This document shows, one piece after another, positions 11,951 through 21,748 of a stretch of DNA of 64,000 nt. Made by a program: the position numbers and the translations under genes. Every line of letters starts with the position of its first letter. Within the stretch, counting starts at the first letter, position 1. The stretch spans positions 1 through 64,000 of the forward strand of contig VXIS01000162.1 in NCBI GenBank assembly GCA_008704415.1, in the 5' to 3' direction. The notes under the pieces were generated by a model. It searched no databases. It saw only the letters and a list, made by a program, of their open reading frames with translations, and was not told the DNA's origin. Source of the stretch: Sphaerosporella brunnea. Taxonomy: Eukaryota > Ascomycota > Pezizomycetes > Pezizales > Pyronemataceae.

Positions 11951-12120
11951 CGTTTTTTTTTTGTTTTTTTTTTTGTTTTAATCATATTGTATTTGGCTGC
12001 TTGCGGCCATGACATATGTGAGAGATGAGACTATGCTACACCTTAGGCCTAAGCCTACTGCTGGCTTCTAAGGAAATGCAACAAAGGAAAGAGCAACAGA
12101 TATAAAGACGCAGTAAAGAG
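11951..12120 (-). mobile_element. Second LINE 3' end with A-rich tail
   Basis: The segment just right of a long T-rich run (A-rich tail on the minus strand, 11955-11980) matches the 3' terminus of the LINE at 1745: both share CTTGCGGCCATGACAT within a block of about 40 bp (about 85 percent identity by eye). Orientation is the same (minus). No coding part was recognised, so the insertion is severely 5' truncated. Confidence 0.65.
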
Positions 12121-12781
12121 ACTCGTAACTGCACTCGCACTAAGGTGCGTTTGTTTGTAGGTTGCACCAAAGGGTGGTGTTGGATAGTTCTTACTCGCCT
12201 TCTATACTCTCAGCGGTGGTGTACATGGTATGTACGGTTCCAGGTTTCTCTTGTTCTGGAAGTGCTATGCAGGGCGCATAATGGATTGTCCAGCAAGGGT
12301 GTAAACACGTCAAGCTCTCAGTCGTCGTTTGGACGGAGCGGAAAGCGAATACTTGCAGCTTGTGATTCCGAGTGGTAGATCAAACGATCATGACAGCTCA
12401 ACCGGTGTGGAAACGGGTGCTTGCTGACATGCAGGTTTTCAAGAACTCCATACTGGAAGTTTCGGTGTTTGCGCAGGAAAGACAGGTGCCGATTCGACAT
12501 GTGCACTAATGCATTGCGTACAGTAAAGTACTTGTCGGTGTGATCGGAGATTCCATCTTATCTTACCCAATCTCGTTTTGATCTCCCATTACAAGTACTT
12601 TCGTTACGGTTAATGACCGTCCATACCAGATCATGGTAGAATGGGCAGCACCCTAGCCTCTGGTGGAGACCTTAGTAGACCCTGGGAAAAGAAGGGAAAG
12701 TACATCGGGTAATATGCATCGGCCACAGTCACACGGTATGGGAATGGATCGAGTCCATTCTTGTGACGCTACGATAATCAT
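12121..12781. other. Intergenic, no supported gene
   Basis: About 660 bp between the LINE tail and the 3' end of the cab4-like gene. Nothing recognisable. Confidence 0.4.
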
Positions 12782-13958
12782 CTAAGCCGCTGCTTTCGCC
12801 TCGCCCGCAATCTTTCCCTCCCCCGCCCGCCTCCTCAGCTGGGTACTGCTCAGCTTTTCGCCTCCACCCATCAACAGATCCACCGCACCGCGCCCAGTGG
12901 ATCCCATTCCTCCCCCCCCCCCCGGCTTGTTGTTGACTGCAATACCCCCGCTCTCCGTTTCCTTGGTTACTAAAAGTGCCGTGACGTTTTCTTCAGTGAT
13001 GGTAGGCCCCAACGGATCACTCAGCTCGCTAACGAAGACTGTCAACGTTTTTGGTGCCCCTGTTGCTTTTCAATCCCCTCCGTGCCATTCAGTAAATGTA
13101 GCTACCATGCCACCATCCACAGCTTCCGTAGCCAGCGGCGAGTGGCAGTCACACGGCGTCACGTCGAGAATGCTGCGGAGGAACTCCAAGGTACGAGAAG
13201 CACGCGTCTCCCAAGACTCAATGTATTCCGCATGCTTCTTGTCCTTTAGCATGGCGGGGCCAGAAAGACCCACAATCAGCCGTGTTGATGCCATGACAGT
13301 AGAGGCCATGTATGCCGTGCATGTGAGAAGTAGTTTATGCCCGAGGTGGAGGTGGTCAAACGTGCCGCCAACTGCTCCTTATCAGTGGCGTTCTCTCATT
13401 CAGCTGTGAACAGATAGAAACCCACCAGCAACAACCGTATGTTCCCCTTCAACCTCCTGTAGCGTCATCGCGTCGCCCGCTGGGTGGGTCAACTAAGTAC
13501 ACCCTGACCCCAGGGCTGCTAGTGGAGGAAAGGAATTGCCCTCGTAGCAAGTATCCCACGTCGCTGAGCGGGCACAAAAGCTGGTCCCACTCCTGCAAGT
13601 CCGCTAGCTGTTCTACGCTCATGACGGGCCCAAACACGGCATCCTCCTTGGAAAGGAACACGATGCGAACATCTACGTCTTCATAATTGTCGGCCGCGGC
13701 CAGGTCATAGATAAGAGCATAGACAGCGGTGAGAAACTTTTGTGCCGCAGCGAAGGAAGCGCGCTTGGAGCAGTGCGCAACGGTCGGGAGACGCCTATGT
13801 ACAGGAGGGATGGCCCACGGAGACGCGAATACGCGGAGGTTATGGTAGGTGTCTAGAAGGCGATCGAAGAGGCAATAGAGGCGCTGGGGAATGGCGGGAG
13901 AAGCAACGCGGTGGAGGATATCGTGGCAGAGAGGAAGCTGGGGAAGCTTGGAAGCTTG
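12782..13958 (-). CDS. cab4: Phosphopantetheine adenylyltransferase (CoA synthesis), 5' end unresolved
   Basis: Enzyme of the fourth step of CoA synthesis (4'-phosphopantetheine + ATP to dephospho-CoA). The nucleotidyltransferase motif VGGTFDHLHLGHKLL is clear (intron at 13372-13425 splits the VAVGG part), followed by DPLGPTITEENVTALLVTKE, SGGIAVNN and the terminal KLSSTQLRRR. Coding pieces: 13958-13509, 13456-13426, 13371-13114, 13059-12782. Two of the introns (13457-13508, 52 nt; 13060-13113, 54 nt) are inferred because the raw frame has a shift near 13460 and an in-frame TGA at 13070-13072; both joins keep phase. No ATG is present: a stop lies right before 13958, so a 5' exon is missing or unseen. 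A C12 run at 12912-12923 encodes Gly repeats where relatives have a Lys-Arg motif. It could instead be a recent pseudogene. Confidence 0.8.
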
Positions 13959-14173
13959 CTACCTAGCTGTTTCGGTAACCTTGGCAATCACAGTATATCA
14001 CCCGAAATAAGACTAAGAAAAGGGCTTTATGAAACGCTCATTCATGAGAGTAAGAAATAGAGATGAATGATTATTATTAGAGGATGAACTAAGATTTTTT
14101 TACAAGAGTACCTAATAGAATTCCCGCCAACAGTAACATACTTGTCCCAGTAAGATAAATTCCCCGTGTAGCT
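13959..14173. other. Spacer that should hold the cab4 5' exon
   Basis: No convincing first exon for cab4 was found. The segment is AT-rich, with several stops in all minus frames. Confidence 0.3.
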
Positions 14174-14811
14174 TTACAGCTTAGTGACAGTATTTCGCAT
14201 CGGGGTGGTCGTTTTGACATCGTAATCCTGTTTCAATCAGCACAGGCTCAGCAAGGAGCAATCTCATGATCACTCACCACCAAAACGCCCATCAATCTTC
14301 TGCCTGCATCCTTTGCCAAAATCTCAACCTCCTTCATCTCCTCCTCGCTCTTTCAGCCTCATTCTGACGCACCTCCATCTCCACCAATGGATTCTTGCCA
14401 AACTTCTCATAGCCATCGAACTTGACCTTAGTACCAGCAATCGTGGTTCCGGACCATGTCCACACACCGACAATGTCGCTGTCAAAGTCCACGGGGTGAG
14501 CATGATCATCAGTTGCGTTACGGCCAGCTGCGACATAGGCCCCGAAGCGGTACTTTTTGCCAGACTCGATACCAGGAGTTTCTGAGAGATCGATAACGTC
14601 CTCGCTGCCTGGATAGCGTTAATTAAAGGAATACAAACAGATATGTACTTGAGTAGGACAAACTACCGACGGCTAGAGTTGGACCACCGTCCCAAACCAT
14701 TCGCCCGCCAGCGGAATCTTTGATCATGAAGTGGATTACTGCTGCGCCTTGATTGCGCAGCTTGAAGTACCGGATGGGCGTGTTGTGGTCATGGTCGTGG
14801 TGGCCGAACAT
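14174..14811 (-). pseudogene. Small unknown protein gene with an apparent one-base deletion
   Basis: Unrecognised. Three exons are suggested: 14811-14667, 14608-14278 and 14227-14174, with introns of 58 and 50 nt and good splice sites (GTGAGT donor at 14277). The product begins MFGHHDHDHNTPIRYFKLRN, then reads like a single beta-rich domain (VIHFMIKDSAGGRMVWDGG; KKYRFGAYVAAGRN; DIVGVWTWSGTTIAGTK), with a charged helix and an end at PMRNTVTKL. Exon 2 is one nucleotide short: the frame through NEAERARR stops, while EMKEVEILAKDAGRR continues one base out of phase into the last intron. So either a base is lost near 14335-14345 or the gene is a recent pseudogene. No function can be assigned. Confidence 0.5.
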
Positions 14812-17557
14812 TGTGTGTGGTTTGAGAAGGCCATCTGTTGCGGGTTGGTGGTTCCTTTTATGCACACAAGTCGTGACGATGAAGGTTGCGGATACCTATG
14901 CTGTTTTTTTTTTAAGAAGGTCTGTGAGGTTGAACGTTGACTTCACCATGATGAACATTTGACGGTATATTCTCAATACATAGAAGATTAGATCACAATG
15001 CATATCATTCTCATCACCGTATCGGAGGCGTTTACCGAATAACGAGCCTTACCGTAGTCCGATCCACAGTTGCAGCCGCCGCTCAGCCTTGTATCTGCAC
15101 AGTCCTTCGAGAACATCGATATCCGTGCGCGCGGCCCGACTGACTGATGGTCGCAGCGGTTCTGTCTGCAACGTCATTTCGCTCTCCAGGCCCTCTATTT
15201 GATTTGCACTCTTACCGAGCGCGCCTCCTGTGTTTCGCAACCACAGCCGAGGAGGCGTCCCATCTGCAGCGGCATGGCTCATGTCATGCATCTTCAAATT
15301 CCAGCTCGAATAACCTTCCAATTACCATCACACCACTGCACTGTAGAAACCTTTTAAGCAACCGATCGGCGATAGATTAAACAATGAACTACAAAATTAA
15401 AAATAAAGGCTCGAAAAACTGGCTCTCATCAGCAGGGCTAGGTATCCCAGCCTTGGAAGGGATTTGACGCTGCATATTTGACTGATGCAAGGCGAACCAA
15501 TGACGCTCTGCCAACAACCACAGCCACAGACTCATCTCTCCAAACCCACGCACATCCATCCATATTCCGAGCTCTCTACATATCGTTGCACTGGCTTTCG
15601 AAAGAAACTGCTGCAGGGCCCCAAAATTTGCAATAGGACGAACGCGCACACACCTCCACATGAAGGTTTGCCGGTTCTGCACGAGCCAAGCCGGAATGAT
15701 GATGATGGGATGACTTCCATAAGCCGCACAGTGGATCTTGCAAGAAAAAAAAAAAAAAAAACTCAAAAATTCCATACTCCGCGGCCGAGCAATGCAGGAT
15801 TCTAGAACGGGACCCCGAGCTCATCACAGTTGCAGATTCACTTCAGTCTCGATCGTAATCTTGTAATCAAAGCCGGCAGCTGTTTTTTTTCTAGGCTGTT
15901 GGAAGTGCGGATTGCTGCTGGTCCGTCGGAAGTCCATCAACGAACCAACCGATATCGGGCACCACCAGAGCACATCCTTCGTTCGCCCATGCACGACCGT
16001 GCTGCCGCTGTTAGGTACTTCTGCTGCTGCCGTAAGTATGTACGTACACGAAGCAAGCCACCGGTTGTAGTACTATCGGTTGTCTGCATCGACTTCCTCG
16101 TCACAGAAACTGAGTGCAGTACCTGGATCACCCCCGTCAGCGAGTACCTCTACCAGGAGTGTCAATTGGGTAATGTTTTAGACTTTCGTACTGATAACGC
16201 ACTCAGCCTTGGGAATCGGCAAGACTGTAGGGTATCGGCGTTCGAGCCTTCCTCGTGGCTGGTAGGAGCTATGCGAGTGAGCAGTCGTGCTGTGCTTTGC
16301 AGGCTCAATCTATCGGTATCAGAGAGGTCGGATCAGTTCGGAGGAGGAAGAGAGACAAGATCCCCGAGAAAATCACCAAGTGAATGTGCAGGTTCTCTTC
16401 CTATCACCCTACCTGAGACATGCCTTCGCAGACTAACGGCAGTCACAAAGTCAGGAGAGAAAGGGATGAGCAAACGACGACAGACGCCCTCCCCTCCATC
16501 TTACTTCACGCAAATGTGATGCTAACATTTCCAGTTATTGAAGTAGGTGCGTAGTACCGGCGATCCGCTCTAATGGGTTCGTCTCTTCACGCAGTTGTCT
16601 GTACCACGAGACTCCCTCTCGCAGATATCTGCGTAGGTACATGCATACTTACCTAGCTAGATGCCACGGTGCTGGTAGGTCAAGGGACCACAAATGACGA
16701 CAGATTTTTATATCCACCTACATACGGGACCTCGCATTCCGCTATGTGCTCAGTAGCACGGGTACGACAGCACGGCAATCGGACGACGCCGCAAGGACAA
16801 GATCTGTCAAATCATGGCAGCAGTTGCATTATGAGCACATAGCGATTGGGTTTTGGTTCCAAATTCACTTACTTGTCTTCAACAAAAGCGAATTTTGCTG
16901 ATGGCCTGACGTTTGCGCTGCTTCCCGCATGAATTTTCCAACAATTCGGGACGACTCTAATTACCGCCCTACAAACGTCGTCTGCAAGTCTTGGGCAGAA
17001 TCGGCGTCCTAAGTGGGCTCCGTCGATTCACTAAAAGTGGGAGGAATGTTGTACTGTGAGGAGACCCTGCTGGCTGTAACGGCCCTGCGTTGCATTCATC
17101 GATCCGCCGAACCCATTGGAAATTCACTACCTCAAGTGATTGGCCCAGCACAAACAAGTACCTGTGGCATTCATGATTCACCGTTTCCCATTCAAGTCCA
17201 GACTCCAAGATTCAAAGGTGCTCAGTAGCAGGTAATGCTGTTGGACATGAAGACGTGCCATCAACTGCAACTTCTAATAGAAGATGTAGCATATATTCAA
17301 ACAACCCTCCTTTACCTATCTACCTGGGTTGGTACATAACATTTATTGGACTCGTTTCGCAACGTCTAGCGAAGCCATGGTCAGCTCTGTTTTTACCCGG
17401 TTCGTCAGATAACTTCGTGTGGGTGTTTAAGCTTGGCTTCCAGTTTTGACCGGCAGACCCAGAACAGAAACCAAGATGAGAAACGCGCGCGCACGTGTGT
17501 GTGTGTGTGAAACGTCTGGTACTTGAGCCAAGTCTCGCTCCACTGCCAAGGTCGTCA
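14812..17557. other. Long gene-poor stretch
   Basis: About 2.7 kb without a supportable gene. It holds A/T homopolymers (A18 at 15741-15758), many TACGTA and TAGGTA motifs near 16000-16700 and a short GT run at 17497-17508. A minus-strand frame at 15321-15049 has some protein-like character but no family match. Confidence 0.4.
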
Positions 17558-17823
17558 CACTGTGCCAAGGTTCCACCGTCAACGCCACTCCGTTCTTCTA
17601 GGAACATGGCTGTGCGTTCCTTGAGCTAATCCCTGCTCCGGAACGTTCTCATATTTATTACTCTACAAATCCTAACAACATACGCAGTGCCTTTAGATGC
17701 TGGAACGCGGAACGCACGCAGTATGTCTCAGGAAATACGCAGTATTTATGAGAACGTTCCGGACAGGGGTCCGTTAGGAACGCGAGTGACGGAGTCTGAT
17801 GCGGAGCAACCTTGGCATGTGGG
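17558..17823. mobile_element. MITE-like element with long imperfect terminal inverted repeats
   Basis: The two halves are inverted copies of each other. Outer ends pair TGCCAAGGTT (left, about 17562) with AACCTTGGCA (right, about 17808-17818); inner arms pair CCGGAACGTTCTCATA (17638-17653) with TATGAGAACGTTCCGG (17747-17762) perfectly. Intermediate blocks (ACTCCGT, GCGTTCCT, CCCTG) also pair, with small gaps. No coding capacity. This is the structure of a non-autonomous DNA transposon; the superfamily and target-site duplication were not resolved. Confidence 0.65.
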
Positions 17824-17971
17824 GAGCCAATGAGCCGCAGAGTACACGAAGAACAAAGATTGCACAAAGACAAGGTGAGTCCGTTTAATGTTACGTTATC
17901 TCTCTAACTGGCTAGAGTATTGAAGACTGACTTTTGCTAAATTCACGAGAAGTGAAAAGTAGCCGACCGCC

Positions 17972-18634
17972 ATGTTCAGGCTCGTCAGCAAGCAAGCGTT
18001 CAAGCCTATGGGCGTCCACTGCCGTCTTCAAGTCAGCAGGGCGTCAGCAGTACTACTCCGGTGAGCTCGAAGCTTTAATACCTTACAAACTGCTCTAACT
18101 GGGCAGCTCAGAGATGCAACACCGATGATTATAGCAATGGTCAATCCGGCTCTCAGTCCTGTGGCTCTGCTTCGTTCGTTACCTGGGATCGCTTTTCTCT
18201 ATTGGATAAGGCAAACTCGGAGGAGTTTTCGGATACGAAATATCGTGCTGATATTTCTTAGAACGTTTCCGATATGCAGTTGAAACTCGACCATCTTGAA
18301 TTGGGCCAGAAAGAGATCAAATCGGAGATGAATGCGAAGTTCGACAGGATGGACGACTGATTGATATGATGTTGGACTCAAATGGCGCTGTGTGGACTTG
18401 CTTTTTTTCATGATTAATACTGGCCGGCGCATAAAATACGGTGTTTTAGCAGGACGGTGTTACTACGGGTTGTTTTTTTTGCTTATACTCTACATGGGTC
18501 ACTGCTTCGGCTGGGCGGGTTATATAATTAATTTATTCCAGTCCTCCATCTCTGTCGGCAAGACCCAAAGGCTTCGCAACATAATCAACATCGCCACGCT
18601 CATCTCCAAGAAACTCTCCACCGCCGGATATTGA
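17972..18634 (+). pseudogene. Pseudogene of a mitochondrial-type membrane protein
   Basis: The 5' part reads as a presequence, MFRLVSKQAFKP, then after a frame change LWASTAVFKSAGRQQYYS, a typical mitochondrial leader. A normal intron follows (18060 to about 18106). Downstream, one frame gives SFVTWDRFSLLDKANSEEFS and KYRADIS, then a stop, then VSDMQLKLDHLELGQKEIKS with a coiled-coil look, then two further stops. After another frame change in a T run near 18405, two hydrophobic segments follow (YYGLFFLLILYMGHCFGWAG), ending at 18634. At least two frameshifts and three stops show decay; the retained intron rules out a processed copy. The family was not recognised. Confidence 0.6.
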
Positions 18635-19909
18635 AATACAAACGAGTAGAACCTCAGCCCGATTCAGTAAGATTTAAAAGTCGTATTAGTCGGGCCGTTG
18701 GGGCATCTAAAACCCCGGGAACAAACACATGTGTGTGTGCCCGCGCATGACTACTAAGTAGGTAAGTAATCGACCGTATTTCCTCATCAAACACACCCTT
18801 CAATATATGCCGGCAATTGTGCAATACATACAAGAAAAATATATATATATATATATATATGTGTGTATAGGTATTTATATATCTACTCGTGCCAAGGTGG
18901 TAACACCACCCTAGCACCTAGCACCAGGATGGGTCGGCTCATCGCATCAAAATGTTGTAAGCGTTGCCCAAACGACATAACCAGTTGTACTAGTACCTGC
19001 TGTCACTCGGCGCCCGCGGCCGGGGGGCGGCACCGGCACCCCGCATATATCGTGTTCACGCCGCGCCGCCGCTGCCGCCAGCCCACCAAGCATTCTCCCG
19101 TAGATCCTTCCCGTCCCCAGTAGCCGCGGTGTAAGTATGTAGGCGGACCAGTGGTAAACTATGTGCAGTTGCCTACTGGTCTATTTCTGTTGGTGGGCCA
19201 GCGTTCTTGCATGTCACGGGCCACCAAGGCCTATTCCACAGGTATGTAGAGTACATAAAGGTGACTGCTCACTCAGCAAACGGTCAAGCCTAAGTCGAAA
19301 AGCTTAAAAATGCCGCAAATCAAATAGTTGGTTATGCATGCTGGCTGCCAGTGGCTGGCGAGAAGTCATGTGCTCTCATGCGTCTGTAAAGAGGCCGCCA
19401 GCGCATCGTAACAAGACAACAGAAGACAATGTAGAGAGAGATATATGAGCAATTAATTAGCAAGTAAAATCAGTACCTGAGAATAAGAAATTCAAAGGAA
19501 ATACCCCACATGATCGCCTCCATCCCTCCATTTTTCCTCCGATTCATCTGCTTTTTCCTCCTGCTGCCCATTACCAGATGTATGATGCCAAAGTATAAAC
19601 AGAAAAACAAAAACCGAACACATAACCACGCAAATACCACCCCCAGTCTTCCCAATTCTCATCCAGCCCAGTTATGTTTTATGTTTGTCCAATAAGTAAG
19701 TAGTAGTCGTAAGAACAAATTAACAAAGCCCAATCAATCAAGCAATGCGATGCACAAAAACCCGGAATATACCCCCCAAGCAAGAAGCAAGACCAAAACC
19801 TCTGAACGAATCCACAAGCAGCAGTCGGTATCAAGCGCATCGAAAACAAGCTGAACAAAAGAACCCCAGCCCCCAAACAAAAGAAACTCGTCAATTTCAT
19901 GTATATCCC
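18635..19909. other. Intergenic with AT microsatellite
   Basis: No supported gene. Contains an (AT)11 run at 18839-18860 next to GTGTGTA repeats, and a GC-rich patch at 19010-19085. Confidence 0.45.
18839..18860. repeat. (AT)n microsatellite
   Basis: Uninterrupted AT dinucleotides, followed by a short GTGTGTA stretch. Confidence 0.95.
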
Positions 19910-21748
19910 TTAGATCCTCCTCCCGCGGTGAACATGTCCATCGCGGTCACTGCCATACGAGACCAATCCCGCAGCTTCATATCCGTTGCGCCTCGCGCTG
20001 CTGTCGGTGCGACGTACCCTCGGGAATCCGCCTCGGGCCGCCCCCGCCTCCGTTCCATCGCTGCTCTCGTAATCGTAACTCAACTGCTCCGGATGATGCC
20101 TGTACGACCGTGGTGTCGTCGTGTCTGTTCCGTAGGAGTGCGCCCTCGTCGGTGGTCCAGGTCGCTGCGTGGGACCAATCTTCACCTCAATATCATAAGT
20201 GTTCTGTCGGGTGATTTGTGGGCGTGCAGGAGCGGGGACGTAGTTCCGGCGCTCCCCACTGCGGTCTTCATGCAGGCGTGCACCGGGGTGCTGTGGGTGT
20301 CGTGGCGACCCTGACAGGCATCTCGTATCCAGTTCTCCGGAACGGCGCCGGTGACCTGCGGAGTTGGTCTTTACACGGTCGCCACCCAGGGGCGCCAGAC
20401 GGCGTCGCGGAATGGAGAATTCCGTCATGTCAGTGCTTGCGCTGCTGTCATAGCTGCTGGCGCTGTCGTCGCTCAGGCTGTGGTTGTCGTCGTCATCGTA
20501 CCAGTTCGGTCGCTCATGGCGAGGTGTGGTAGTTGGTGAGTTGTTGGCCTGTTGATGCAGGAACTGGCGCAGCTCAATATCGGAGGTCCTTGTGTAGTTC
20601 CGCAACGGACTAGGGGCGCGTCGTACTGGCCGTGAAAGGCTAATTGGTCCAGGAATTGGCCGTGTGTATGCCTTCGCAGCCGCTGGAGTGGTGGTTCCCG
20701 CAGTGGCAGTTTGTGCTGGGGCCTGCGTGATTTGGCGCAGGGCGGGTGCCTGCGGTGCTGCTGTCGGCGCTGCTGCAATTTGGCGGGGCTGGGGTTTTTG
20801 GTGGATCTGGGGTTGCTGTCGTTGTGTTTGGGCCTGCGGCTGCTGTTGCTGTTGCTGGTGCAGCACCGGAGGTAGTGCTGCCTGTTGTTGCCGTTGCTGG
20901 GCTCGATATGTCGTTTGGTGTTGTTGGGGGGTATATTGATAGTTTGCTGCGGAGACGGTTCCAATAGAGCTTGCGGGCTGGATGGTTGCCTGGCCGTACT
21001 GAGGCTGCTGCTGCTGGGATGCGGGCAAGGCCAGCATCGGCTGTGGAGGAGGCAAGGCCGGAACCACAGGCGGGGCTTGAAGCTGCTGCATCTGTGGAGC
21101 TTCCATAATTTGGACTGGCTCGTGGTGGACGGTGACTGGCTGAAGCCGAGATTGCCGAGACTGCTGGCCATTGTCCTTCCTTGAAGTCCGCTGGAAGATC
21201 GCCCAGAAGGTATGCGGGGTCGCCTTGGGCTTGTCTCTAACTTCTCCCAAAGCTTCCAGCGTCCAAGACCAGTTTCCAGGATCCGATTCCCTGTTGTTGA
21301 GCTTCTCCTCGTATTTGCGAACATGCCTCTGGCGGTAAACGCCCATGCTCGTCAAACATCGGATGAGGTCGTTGCCAGGAACATCGTGACACCGAATCTT
21401 GCGTTCCAACTCGTCTGGACTCAGGGCAATTGTGATGTGCTCACAGTGCTCCCATTGCTGTCCTGGCTGGTTCAAATGTCTCAGGTTTTTGAAGTTGACG
21501 AATTGGCGTATCGGAACCGTTGTATCCTCCTGCACGATCTGACGGGGGCTAGTATGTACGATTCGAGTCTGCATCACAGGCTGCTGTTGTACCACCTGCT
21601 GCTGTTGATATGGAGGATGGGCCTGTTGGATCACCACCTGTTGCTGGGGAGGGCCTTGTCGTGTTTGCTGGGAGTACTGGGAGGCCTGGACCTGGTATTG
21701 GGGGGCATATTGCCCAGTGGAACTGTGGGGAGTGATGATGGCGGCCAT
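19910..21748 (-). CDS. Gln/Pro-rich low-complexity protein of unknown function
   Basis: Single exon of 612 residues from the ATG at 21748 (MAAIITPHSSTGQ). An upstream extension would need a non-ATG start, so this start was chosen. Residues 1-75 and 180-400 are rich in Gln and Pro (poly-Q runs coded by CAG/CAA). A compact central segment near residues 85-185 is the only part that looks folded: TVPIRQFVNFKNLRHLNQPG, then a Cys/His region and NWSWTLEALGEVR. The C-terminal third is Arg/Ser-rich with an acidic patch NWYDDDDNHSLSDDSASSYD. Such proteins are often transcriptional or RNA-related, but no domain was recognised and no function is claimed. Confidence 0.75.
   Translation of the reverse strand: MAAIITPHSSTGQYAPQYQVQASQYSQQTRQGPPQQQVVIQQAHPPYQQQQVVQQQPVMQTRIVHTSPRQIVQEDTTVPIRQFVNFKNLRHLNQPGQQWEHCEHITIALSPDELERKIRCHDVPGNDLIRCLTSMGVYRQRHVRKYEEKLNNRESDPGNWSWTLEALGEVRDKPKATPHTFWAIFQRTSRKDNGQQSRQSRLQPVTVHHEPVQIMEAPQMQQLQAPPVVPALPPPQPMLALPASQQQQPQYGQATIQPASSIGTVSAANYQYTPQQHQTTYRAQQRQQQAALPPVLHQQQQQQPQAQTQRQQPQIHQKPQPRQIAAAPTAAPQAPALRQITQAPAQTATAGTTTPAAAKAYTRPIPGPISLSRPVRRAPSPLRNYTRTSDIELRQFLHQQANNSPTTTPRHERPNWYDDDDNHSLSDDSASSYDSSASTDMTEFSIPRRRLAPLGGDRVKTNSAGHRRRSGELDTRCLSGSPRHPQHPGARLHEDRSGERRNYVPAPARPQITRQNTYDIEVKIGPTQRPGPPTRAHSYGTDTTTPRSYRHHPEQLSYDYESSDGTEAGAARGGFPRVRRTDSSARRNGYEAAGLVSYGSDRDGHVHRGRRI

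Noticed and set aside
15389..15775. 128-residue minus-strand frame beginning with poly-Phe
   Set aside because: It depends on an A18 run and shows no conserved motif.
15830..16519. 229-residue plus-strand frame
   Set aside because: Unusual composition, no domain, and surrounded by repeat-like TACGTA DNA; not enough support for a gene.
20473..21324. 283-residue alternative minus-strand frame inside the Gln/Pro-rich gene
   Set aside because: Shadow of the CAG/CCA-rich coding sequence in another frame.
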